A DNA stretch of 38,395 nucleotides from Fibrobacter sp. (GTDB taxonomy: Bacteria; Fibrobacterota; Fibrobacteria; Fibrobacterales; Fibrobacteraceae): assembly GCA_024398965.1 (NCBI GenBank), contig JAKSIF010000025.1, positions 1 to 38,395 on the forward strand, read 5' to 3'. This document shows, piece after piece, positions 16,560 to 24,051 of the stretch. Positions within the stretch are counted from its first letter, which is position 1. Each line of letters starts with the position of its first letter. The notes beneath the pieces were generated by a model. It did no database searches, had not been told where the DNA came from, and was given only the letters and a program-made list of their open reading frames with translations. Both the position numbers and the translations under genes were made by a program.

Positions 16560-16565
16560 TCGCTT

Positions 16566-16778
16566 TTATTTCTGCATCTTGGCCAACTGAGCCTCGAGTT
16601 CCGCAATTCTGCGATCCTTTTCAGTTAATGCACGATCCTTCTCGGTTAAAGTCTGGGCCTGTTCGGTCAACGCACGGTCCTTCTCCTCGATGATCTTCAG
16701 GTTGCGTTCGCGCTCTTTTTCGGTAGCTTTCTCGCGTTCATCTTCCCTGGCGAGCTGGATTTCCTGTTCCCATGTCAT
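16566..16778 (-). CDS. Internal in-frame gene: C-terminal tail of Rpn from M223 (RpnS-like)
   Basis: A 70-residue product in the same frame as the full nuclease, starting at ATG 16778 after AGGAG (16789-16785) with an ideal six-base spacer. It would consist only of the coiled-coil tail. In E. coli the equivalent small protein, made from an internal start, binds and blocks the full-length nuclease. That this start is used here is inference, supported by the same arrangement in the paralogue and by the stand-alone copies that keep the same site. Confidence 0.6.
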   Translation of the reverse strand: MTWEQEIQLAREDEREKATEKERERNLKIIEEKDRALTEQAQTLTEKDRALTEKDRRIAELEAQLAKMQK

Positions 16779-17444
16779 GTAGCGCTCCTGCGTCTGGTTA
16801 TCGGTCTGGTACCACTTTACCTTGGTGTCTATTTCCTCGGTCTCCGTGGAGTCAGCAGTGTTGGTTGCGAAATACTTCAGGTACGGCTTGAGGGGATGCT
16901 CGTCCGGAAGTTTTTTATACTCGTTAAAGATATAAAAATTCTTGAAGGTGCGGTCGTTCAAAGCGACATCTTTATTCTCCACCGCGAAATTCTGGAAACT
17001 GTAAATAGGCAGGTCCTCCCCAAAGATGTCATCTGGGCAGATGAAAAGCACGTACTGGTCTTTGAGACTCTTGTACATGGTGCCCCTGTGCAGCTCGTGA
17101 GTGTCGCGAATGGACTGGTAGTAGCGGGCGCGCTTGGGAAGTTCCTTTGTGTCCTTCACCTGCATCTCGAGGTCAAAGGAGCTGATGGTCTCGCCGTTCT
17201 CGTCGATCTGCTGGGTGAACACATCGTAGCGGACGCTCTTGCTGAAGATGCTCACCTGTTCCATCTTTTCCTGCTCGGGCTCCTTCAGGTCGTAGATTTT
17301 GATGCCGAGGGCGGCCTCGATGAAGGGCTTGGCGATTTCCTTGTGGCTCATGACCAGCGGGAAAACGAAACTGTTGGTGATGGTGAATTTGGGGAGAACG
17401 ATGGCGTCCGCGCCAAAGTCCTCCGAAGTCTTGCTTTCGTTCAT
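16566..17444 (-). CDS. rpn: Rpn family PD-(D/E)XK nuclease (PDDEXK_2 type), complete
   Basis: A 292-residue Rpn-family protein (long annotated as putative transposase; shown in E. coli to be DNA nucleases linked to recombination and phage defence). The nuclease core is in the first 190 residues: FTITNSFVFPLVMS (20-33), the metal-binding Asp in VRYDVF (D74) and the ExQ variant of the catalytic motif in FDLEMQV (E93, Q95). After a Thr/Glu-rich hinge (196-206) comes a coiled-coil tail (about 224-292) with repeated EKDRALTEK blocks. AGGA lies seven bases before the start ATG. A second strong ribosome-binding site precedes M223 inside the gene. Three extra copies of the tail lie downstream, and a divergent paralogue lies upstream. 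Confidence 0.88.
   Translation of the reverse strand: MNESKTSEDFGADAIVLPKFTITNSFVFPLVMSHKEIAKPFIEAALGIKIYDLKEPEQEKMEQVSIFSKSVRYDVFTQQIDENGETISSFDLEMQVKDTKELPKRARYYQSIRDTHELHRGTMYKSLKDQYVLFICPDDIFGEDLPIYSFQNFAVENKDVALNDRTFKNFYIFNEYKKLPDEHPLKPYLKYFATNTADSTETEEIDTKVKWYQTDNQTQERYMTWEQEIQLAREDEREKATEKERERNLKIIEEKDRALTEQAQTLTEKDRALTEKDRRIAELEAQLAKMQK
16785..16789 (-). promoter_or_regulatory. Internal Shine-Dalgarno (AGGAG) in rpn
   Basis: AGGAG overlaps codons 219-220 (CAG GAG) and is six bases from ATG codon 223. It is at least as strong as the site used for the full-length start. Confidence 0.65.
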
Positions 17445-17482
17445 AGAAAGTTCCTGTACATCCGGCGACGCGGCCGGCTCGC

Positions 17483-17518
17483 AGGTAGAACGGTTCCTAC
17501 CTACTTATATACACGTAG
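17483..17518 (-). promoter_or_regulatory. Candidate promoter and leader hairpin of the first rpn gene
   Basis: The minus strand reads CGTGTATATAAG (within 17501-17516), an AT-rich -10-like element shared with the second rpn gene (CGTGTATATATATGG near 18722-18736). Between it and the start lies a hairpin with a six-pair stem, AGGTAG (17483-17488) with CTACCT (17497-17502). A -35 box is not clear. Confidence 0.3.
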
Positions 17519-17649
17519 AGAACGAGAAAAAAGCGCAACGGAAGTTTGCAAACAATTGTAAACATGAAATGTTTGTGTAATGCTAGATTCCCTGTCTTCC
17601 CCGCCAAGCAAGGATAAGCGCTGGGAATGACAAGTTAAGGGGAGCTTAT

Positions 17650-17678
17650 AAAAAAATCCAACCCCATGCGGGGCTGGA
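17650..17678 (-). terminator. Terminator after the second rpn gene
   Basis: Stem of nine pairs, 17657-17665 with 17670-17678. The only non-Watson-Crick position is G-U on the minus-strand transcript, followed by seven U (17656-17650). The sense of the G-U pair supports function on the minus strand. Confidence 0.8.
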
Positions 17679-17710
17679 CTCATCAATTACGCCATGAAGG
17701 GCTGTCGGGT

Positions 17711-17935
17711 TCACTTGCCGGTGAGGGCTGCAATCTGCGCCTTGAGAGAGGCGATTTCAGCATCCTTGGCGGCAAGGTCAGCGTCCTTGGCAGCAAGATC
17801 TGCGTCCTTGGCAGCGAGATCTGCGTCCTTGGAGGCAATGTCCGCTTCTATTTCGGCGAGTCTCTGCTCTGCAGCCTCCACCCTTTTTCGCTGTACGTCA
17901 GCAATAGTCTCATAGGGCGGCCTAATGAAATCCAT
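17711..17935 (-). CDS. Internal in-frame gene: C-terminal tail of the second Rpn from M243 (RpnS-like)
   Basis: A 74-residue product starting at ATG 17935 in the frame of the full gene, after GAGGAGG (17950-17944) with an eight-base spacer. It would contain MDFIRPPYETIADVQ and then the heptad-repeat tail. The ribosome-binding site is much better than that of the full gene. Use of this start is inference from the sequence and from the known E. coli RpnL/RpnS gene-within-gene arrangement. Confidence 0.6.
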   Translation of the reverse strand: MDFIRPPYETIADVQRKRVEAAEQRLAEIEADIASKDADLAAKDADLAAKDADLAAKDAEIASLKAQIAALTGK

Positions 17936-18661
17936 CTTGAAAACCTCCTCAAAAGTTTTGGAAAGCCAACTTCCCAAATATACATCAATCGACGTCAACA
18001 AGTCAAGAGTCTCCTGACTGTAAGGCTTTTCGCCGAGCCGGTCCAGGGCGTTCTTGAAAATGTCGCTGTGCGCCTCGGGATTGCGGGCATACTTCATCGC
18101 AATGATGAACAGGCAAAGCCGTGGGCTGAACTTGTGGAGGCTCGTTTCGTCTGCAATGTCGTCGACGTCCAGGAAAATGCACTTGAAGGGAAGGACTATG
18201 TCCCGAAGGATTTCTGGAAAACGTTTCAACTCGCTATCCAATGGGTTCCACGTTTCGTTGCCGTTGTAGAGGATGATGGCGACGGAGGGGATTCCCTTGC
18301 TAGCATTGTTCTTGAGCTTTTCCACCATCATGTGGTAGTGATACTTGCGAAGCTGCTCCATTACGTTGTCGTCGCGATAGGACTTGTGCTCCAGCAGGAA
18401 ACCTACGCAAACCTGTACCGGATTACCTTCTTGCAGGTATTCCTTCTTCACGTTGGCCCGGAATGCAAGGTCTGCGTATCCTGTACTTGCGGTGTCGCTA
18501 AAATCCCCAGGAATGCGAACGAGGGTGTCCATGTCCAAAAGGTCGATGATGCCCTTCAGGTACGCATGTATGCTGGCCAGGTAGTCGATAAATTCAAGAA
18601 ATGTGGTGACATCTGCAAGGATATCCCTGCAGAAGGAGTCGTGGGGAATAATTTTATTCAT
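17711..18661 (-). CDS. rpn: Rpn family PD-(D/E)XK nuclease (YhgA-like / transposase_31 type), complete
   Basis: A 316-residue protein of the Rpn/YhgA-like family, divergent from its neighbour. The metal-binding Asp is in GYADLAF (D64) and the catalytic ExK is in LLEHKS (E91, K93), followed by the family's RKYHYHMMVEKL helix. The C-terminal quarter (about 243-316) is a coiled coil with four near-perfect heptads of the type AAKDADL and ends AALTGK. An excellent ribosome-binding site inside the gene precedes M243. The leader has a strong GC-rich hairpin (18681-18701), and the start has only a weak Shine-Dalgarno, so full-length translation may be kept low. Its 3' end is nearly the same as that of cassette 1, a sign of past recombination between paralogues. 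Confidence 0.88.
   Translation of the reverse strand: MNKIIPHDSFCRDILADVTTFLEFIDYLASIHAYLKGIIDLLDMDTLVRIPGDFSDTASTGYADLAFRANVKKEYLQEGNPVQVCVGFLLEHKSYRDDNVMEQLRKYHYHMMVEKLKNNASKGIPSVAIILYNGNETWNPLDSELKRFPEILRDIVLPFKCIFLDVDDIADETSLHKFSPRLCLFIIAMKYARNPEAHSDIFKNALDRLGEKPYSQETLDLLTSIDVYLGSWLSKTFEEVFKMDFIRPPYETIADVQRKRVEAAEQRLAEIEADIASKDADLAAKDADLAAKDADLAAKDAEIASLKAQIAALTGK
17763..17846 (-). repeat. Four 21-bp tandem repeats encoding coiled-coil heptads
   Basis: Units at 17763, 17784, 17805 and 17826, each encoding a heptad like (A)AKDADLA. Seven-codon units preserve the coiled coil and the frame when copies are gained or lost, so tail length may vary between strains. Confidence 0.9.
17944..17950 (-). 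promoter_or_regulatory. Internal Shine-Dalgarno (GAGGAGG) in the second rpn gene
   Basis: GAGGAGG encodes part of Phe-Glu-Glu-Val and lies eight bases before ATG codon 243. It is a near-perfect anti-SD complement in the coding strand. Confidence 0.65.
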
Positions 18662-18680
18662 TCATTTTCTTTGTTCTGTG

Positions 18681-18736
18681 CGCCGGGTTAATTGCCCGGC
18701 GAAATGACGAGAACGTGTCATCCATATATATACACG
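18681..18736 (-). promoter_or_regulatory. Leader of the second rpn gene: hairpin and candidate promoter
   Basis: A promoter-like CGTGTATATATATGG (18736-18722) resembles the one before the first rpn gene. Between it and the ATG at 18661 lies a perfect seven-pair stem CGCCGGG/CCCGGCG (18681-18687 with 18695-18701), with no U-tract after it. It may limit ribosome access to the weak full-length start. Confidence 0.35.
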
Positions 18737-18771
18737 CTTTTTTCACCCGGATTGCACCCCTAAAAATGAAA

Positions 18772-18779
18772 TATTTTTG
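18772..18779 (+). promoter_or_regulatory. TAnnTTTG-type promoter box upstream of the SDR gene
   Basis: TATTTTTG lies about 60 bases before the SDR start at 18838. A clear -33 element is not seen. Confidence 0.3.
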
Positions 18780-18837
18780 TAAAAAAGGCGCACGCATTTA
18801 TCTAGTTATTTCAAGCAAAATAATCTATCATTTCAGT

Positions 18838-19641
18838 ATGGAATACGCAGTTGTTACAGGAGCCAGCTCTGGAATCGGGGCTGATTTGGCAAGGGAACTT
18901 TCTTCCCGTGGGTTCGGGTTGATTCTTGTGGCCCGTCGAAAGGACCGTTTAAAGGCTTTAGCCGCAGAACTTTCCACCCCGTCCGAGGTTTTCGTGGCGG
19001 ATCTTTCCAAGCCCGAGGAATGCAAACGTCTCGACATTTTCCTGAAAAATTTTGACATAAGAATCTTTGTCAACAATGCGGGATTCGGTGACTGCGGAGC
19101 CTTCGTCAGTTCCGACCTCCAGAAGGAACTGCAGATGGTCCAGGTGAACATCACTGCGTTGCATATATTGTCTAAAATGGCCCTCGGTCTTTTGCAGTCC
19201 AAGGCGTGCGACGAACAAGGCGCCCCCAATCAAAAGCAAAGCCGCAACCGTTGTTTCCTGCTGAACGTTGGTTCCAGCGCAGGCCTATTGCCCGCCGGCC
19301 CTTACATGGCCACCTACTACGCCACCAAGGCCTACGTAGTCAGCCTGTCCCAGGCCATCGCGGTAGAGCTCAAGGAAGCCAAGAGCAACGTTTCTGTCAG
19401 TGTTCTTTGCCCAGGCCCTGTAAACACGGAGTTTAACGACGTGGCCAACGTGAACTTCTCCCTGCCGGGAATATCCAGCAAGGCCTGCGCCCGCTACGCC
19501 CTAAGGCAGATGTTCAAGGGGCAGACAGTCATTGTGCCTGGCATGCTGATGAAGATGGCAGGAATCTTCAGCAGGCTCCTCCCCCGCGAGCTTTGCGCAA
19601 GAATCACCGGCCGCCAGCAAAAGAAAAAGCTGGGCAAATAA
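18838..19641 (+). CDS. Short-chain dehydrogenase/reductase
   Basis: A 267-residue SDR from the ATG at 18838, which is where the domain starts (MEYAVVTGASSGIG); the frame stays open upstream to 18715 but that extension is not SDR-like. It has the Rossmann TGASSGIG at 7-14, NNAG, a catalytic Ser in NVGSSAG and YxxxK in YYATKAY. The C-terminus continues past the usual SDR end with a hydrophobic and basic segment ending RQQKKKLGK, as in DltE/YqjQ-like SDRs of the SDR_c family. No ribosome-binding site is visible before the ATG. It stands alone between the rpn genes and the converging OmpA-family gene. Substrate unknown. Confidence 0.85.
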   Translation: MEYAVVTGASSGIGADLARELSSRGFGLILVARRKDRLKALAAELSTPSEVFVADLSKPEECKRLDIFLKNFDIRIFVNNAGFGDCGAFVSSDLQKELQMVQVNITALHILSKMALGLLQSKACDEQGAPNQKQSRNRCFLLNVGSSAGLLPAGPYMATYYATKAYVVSLSQAIAVELKEAKSNVSVSVLCPGPVNTEFNDVANVNFSLPGISSKACARYALRQMFKGQTVIVPGMLMKMAGIFSRLLPRELCARITGRQQKKKLGK

Positions 19642-19666
19642 AGGTGGTTCAGCACCACGCTAAAAA

Positions 19667-20371
19667 TTACTCTTCAGACAATACAACCAGCTCGATGCGG
19701 CGGTTCTGCTTACGGCCGCTTTCGGTGCTGTTGTCAGCCTTGGGCTGGCTGGAACCGTAGCCGGTTGCAGAAAGGCGGCTGTCAGAAATTCCCTGTTCGA
19801 CCATGTAGCGCTTGACGCTATAGGCTCGTTCTGCCGACAGTTGCTGGTTAAAGTCGTCGTCGCCTTCGGAACTGGTGTGGCCCTGGATTTCCACCTTGGC
19901 CTTGGGATTACGCTTGAGCCCCTTGATGGCTTCGTCCAATGTTTTGAGAGAGCTGGGGACAAGTTCGGCACTTCCGGCCTTAAAGGTCACCCCGGTCAAT
20001 TCTGCACGGGTGTCATCGAACACCACGGTAATACCTCCGGTGCTCGCCGTCATAGAAACATAGGGCGTATTGCCGCATTCAAAGGGGCCGGTCAAACTTT
20101 CGCACATAATGGTATAGGTATCTTCACGAGGAATATGGAAGCTTACCTCGCCATACATATCCGTTGTAACCACAATCTTGTTCTTAGGCTTGTTCTGCCC
20201 AATAAAGGTCAGTTTCTTCTTGACCTGGGGCACGTCATCGTAATTGGTATAGGTTACATTCAACACGGCATGGGTCTTGTTGGGTGCCAAGTCACGGGCC
20301 TGGGCACTCACGGCAAGGCCACCAGCCAGAACAACAGACAAAACTGTGGTCAGAAGAGTACGGATTTTCAT
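19667..20371 (-). CDS. OmpA family protein (peptidoglycan-binding C-terminal domain)
   Basis: A 234-residue exported protein from the ATG at 20371 (MKIRTLL); GGAG lies six bases upstream, better than the ATG at 20383. It has a signal peptide ending near AVSAQA, an unrecognised N-terminal beta-rich domain with two Cys (around 90-102), and an OmpA C-terminal domain from about residue 120 (FKAGSAELVPSS, IQGHTSSEG, QLSAERAYSVKRYM, NRRIELVV). The domain binds peptidoglycan and normally anchors the outer membrane to the wall. No lipobox Cys follows the signal peptide, so it is a periplasmic or outer-membrane protein rather than a Pal lipoprotein. It is divergent from the porin gene and shares its promoter gap. 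Confidence 0.88.
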   Translation of the reverse strand: MKIRTLLTTVLSVVLAGGLAVSAQARDLAPNKTHAVLNVTYTNYDDVPQVKKKLTFIGQNKPKNKIVVTTDMYGEVSFHIPREDTYTIMCESLTGPFECGNTPYVSMTASTGGITVVFDDTRAELTGVTFKAGSAELVPSSLKTLDEAIKGLKRNPKAKVEIQGHTSSEGDDDFNQQLSAERAYSVKRYMVEQGISDSRLSATGYGSSQPKADNSTESGRKQNRRIELVVLSEE

Positions 20372-20399
20372 CAAACACTCCATAGCATTTTTTCGTGAC

Positions 20400-20407
20400 C
20401 AAATTTA
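20400..20407 (-). promoter_or_regulatory. TAnnTTTG promoter box for the OmpA-family gene
   Basis: The minus strand reads TAAATTTG, 29 bases before the ATG at 20371. It is the mirror of the box serving the divergent porin gene. Confidence 0.45.
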
Positions 20408-20451
20408 GTTATTTAGCGATAAATAGTCTTTTCAAATTCCCGGGCTTATTC

Positions 20452-20459
20452 TAAATTTG
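20452..20459 (+). promoter_or_regulatory. TAnnTTTG promoter box for the outer-membrane protein gene
   Basis: TAAATTTG lies 28 bases before the ATG at 20488; 19 bases upstream is TTTT, near the TTTG expected for a -33 element. The spacing to the start mirrors that of the divergent gene. Confidence 0.5.
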
Positions 20460-20487
20460 ACGCCGGAAATTTATTCAAGGAGTACAA

Positions 20488-21546
20488 ATGAACCTCTTCA
20501 AATCTGCATTCGTGAAGGCAGCTGTTGTGGCCATGGGCTTTGGCCTTGTCACTTCCGCCTGCGCAGCCGAAGAAATGACCCTCAAGGGCAACGTCCAGAC
20601 TCAGGTCACCAAGTCCATCGCCGACGAAGACAACAACTTCAGCTCCGGCTGGATCCGCGCCAACGTTGGCGGTCAGTACAAGTCCGACAATCTTGACGGT
20701 TTGATTATGCTCCGCATTTTCGCCCCTGAATTCGGCAACAAGATCAAGGACGGCGACGGCAAGACCACCGCTTACGACAAGATTCTCGCCGACCTCTACT
20801 GGGCTAACTACAAGTGGAACCTTGGCTCCAACAACATGCTGAACCTGAAGCTCGGTCGCTGGAAGACCGACTGGTCCCAGTCCACCAACTTCGGTACCTA
20901 TATCGACAAGGACCTTACCAAGCGCGGTCTCTGGATGCGCGACTACAGCCATAACGCTGTGGAACTGGGCTGGAAGAACGGCCTCAACCAGTTGAACGCC
21001 ATGGTCGCCGCAAAGAACGGTACCGCAAACCAGGGCTACGTCCGTGTTGAAGACGACCTGAAGTTCACCTTCCCCCTGGACATGAAGTTCGCCTACCGTG
21101 CAAACCTCATTGACGTCGTGCAGAACACTGCCGCGGTCACCCACCGTGTCGCTGCCTACGCAAGCTACACCTTTATGCCCAACCTCCGTCTCTACGGTGA
21201 ATATGCCTGCATCTACACCGAAGACGAAGACATCAATACCTCTGCCAAGAACTACATCGCTCCGGAATCCAAGTACTTCACCCAGGGCGACTACGTCCAG
21301 CCCTTCTACGTTGGTCTTGAAGTTCCCACCTTCGGCATCCTCAGCAACCTGATGTTCGAAATGGAATACATCAAGGACCGCCAGGACGTAATCCACAAAA
21401 CCCCGAACAACGAAATGGATGACCTCGCCTGGACCGTGGCTCTCGTGAAGTCCGTCGGCAAGTCCAAACTCCAGTTCAGCCTCTACAGCGAAGACGAAAT
21501 GACCGACCTGGGCATGGCATTCCGCCTGACCACCACTTTTAAGTAG
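20488..21546 (+). CDS. Outer-membrane beta-barrel protein, porin-like
   Basis: A 352-residue exported protein with a signal peptide (cleavage probably after SACA, before AEEMTLKG). The mature part is made of alternating amphipathic strands rich in aromatic residues and ends in TTTFK, close to the terminal aromatic signal of outer-membrane barrels. It has an excellent ribosome-binding site (AAGGAG, five bases). The strong codon bias and clean promoter suggest high expression, as for a major porin. I do not recognise a specific family; a phosphate-selective or general diffusion porin are both possible. Confidence 0.7.
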   Translation: MNLFKSAFVKAAVVAMGFGLVTSACAAEEMTLKGNVQTQVTKSIADEDNNFSSGWIRANVGGQYKSDNLDGLIMLRIFAPEFGNKIKDGDGKTTAYDKILADLYWANYKWNLGSNNMLNLKLGRWKTDWSQSTNFGTYIDKDLTKRGLWMRDYSHNAVELGWKNGLNQLNAMVAAKNGTANQGYVRVEDDLKFTFPLDMKFAYRANLIDVVQNTAAVTHRVAAYASYTFMPNLRLYGEYACIYTEDEDINTSAKNYIAPESKYFTQGDYVQPFYVGLEVPTFGILSNLMFEMEYIKDRQDVIHKTPNNEMDDLAWTVALVKSVGKSKLQFSLYSEDEMTDLGMAFRLTTTFK

Positions 21547-21608
21547 GTTAAAGGGTAAAGGATAAAGGTTAAAGGTTTCTTTCTGCTTTAAACTTTAAGC
21601 TATAAACT

Positions 21609-21639
21609 AAAAAGGGTCGGCCTTAGGGTCGGCCTTTTT
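21609..21639 (+). terminator. Terminator after the porin-like gene
   Basis: A 13-pair stem (three G-U) is formed by the two halves of the direct repeat GGGTCGGCC with flanking A and T tracts, loop TTAG, ending in five T. It follows a low-complexity GGTTAAAGG-type stretch at 21546-21590. Confidence 0.75.
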
Positions 21640-21870
21640 GTTTCATTCTGAAACAAGCGTTGGAGCTGCGGCGGTTCATTTTGTTTAAAAAATGAACGTT
21701 TTTCAACCCATAATCCTGGAATTTCCTCTTTTACGCCTCCATTTGAGGGCACCCCAGCCCTTGGCATAAAAATTGCTATTTTAGGGCGAAAATAATTATG
21801 CGTCCAAACGGACCCAGGTTTTAAACAAAAGGGTTTCCCGAACGAGGAACCCGCAACAAAGGAAAGAAAA
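21640..21870 (+). promoter_or_regulatory. groES leader and promoter region
   Basis: This gap carries no gene. There is no CIRCE dyad (TTAGCACTC-N9-GAGTGCTAA), so HrcA control is not supported. TATTTTAG near 21780 is a weak TAnnTTTG match. A hairpin (21831-21838 with 21846-21852, one bulged T) lies just before the Shine-Dalgarno AAAGGAAAG (21858-21866), placed where it could affect translation. Confidence 0.35.
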
Positions 21871-22152
21871 ATGATCAAGCCTTTAGCAGATCGCATCGTT
21901 GTTAAGCCGGCCGAAGCCGAACAGAAGACCTCTTCCGGTCTCTTCATTCCGGATAACGCCAAGGAAAAGCCCATGCAGGGTAAGGTCGTGGCAGTAGGCC
22001 CGGGCCGCAAGACCGAAGCAGGCGAAACTGTAGCCATGGAAGTCAAGGTTGGCGACGTGGTTCTCTACGGCAAGTACAGCGGCACCGAAATCAACGTCGA
22101 TGGCGAAAACTACCTGATCGTTAAGGAATCCGACATCTTCGCTACTCTTTAA
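21871..22152 (+). CDS. groES: Co-chaperonin GroES
   Basis: A 93-residue GroES of normal length: [20 protein letters not shown] at the start, a mobile loop with [17 protein letters not shown] that contacts Gro[16 protein letters not shown] in the core and a final beta strand ESDIFATL. It forms the heptameric lid of the GroEL folding chamber in the cytoplasm. It is the first gene of the groES-groEL operon, 98 bp upstream of groEL. Confidence 0.97.
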   Translation: MIKPLADRIVVKPAEAEQKTSSGLFIPDNAKEKPMQGKVVAVGPGRKTEAGETVAMEVKVGDVVLYGKYSGTEINVDGENYLIVKESDIFATL

Positions 22153-22235
22153 GATGCAACTCGGCAGCGTCATCCTGGAGGGAGCCTCGCGACCGATAGG
22201 ATCCACGCAATCCAAACACAAAGATTTTTAAATAA

Positions 22236-23885
<1,650 letters not shown>

Positions 23886-23904
23886 TCAAAATTTCTCCTT
23901 ATGG

Positions 23905-23939
23905 AACATCCCGACTCTCAGGAGCCGGGATGTTTTTTT
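23905..23939 (+). terminator. Terminator after groEL
   Basis: ACATCCCGACTC-TCAG-GAGCCGGGATGT is a nearly perfect stem followed by seven T. The terminator after the next gene (27268-27299) has a related stem. Confidence 0.9.
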
Positions 23940-24051
23940 GTTCCAAATTTTTCCACTAAATTATCAAAAATGTTTACAAAGCAACAGCCGATTTCTAAAT
24001 TTACCAAAAACTTACAATAACATTCAAATCTAAATACAAAAGGAAACTTGC

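Larger units (their letters stand above)
15511..16788 (-). repeat. Tandem array of Rpn 3'-end cassettes (periods 339, 339 and 393 bp)
   Basis: The same sequence (tail coding, terminator, spacer with promoter, start) recurs with equivalent points at 15521, 15860, 16199 and 16592. The last copy is the 3' end of the full rpn gene. The 54-bp difference in the third period is 18 extra codons in the coiled coil. The spacers of about 168 bp between tails are identical by eye in all three copies, which implies recent duplication or ongoing gene conversion. Confidence 0.9.

Noticed and set aside
15492-16788. CRISPR array
   Set aside because: The repeats are 339-393 bp long, contain reading frames and terminators, and have no variable spacers of 30-40 bp.
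17666-18691. A 341-codon plus-strand open frame across the second rpn gene
   Set aside because: It is the complement of the Rpn coding sequence, and the heptad repeats become a monotonous LGSEICV-type string.
18715-18837. N-terminal extension of the SDR to 18715
   Set aside because: The extension is not SDR-like, and the Rossmann fold begins directly at the ATG at 18838.
20446-21396. A 316-codon minus-strand open frame across the porin gene
   Set aside because: It is antisense to a gene with signal peptide, ribosome-binding site and promoter, and is rich in Val/Gly without domain features.
21640-21870. CIRCE/HrcA operator before groES
   Set aside because: No TTAGCACTC-N9-GAGTGCTAA dyad or near match is present.
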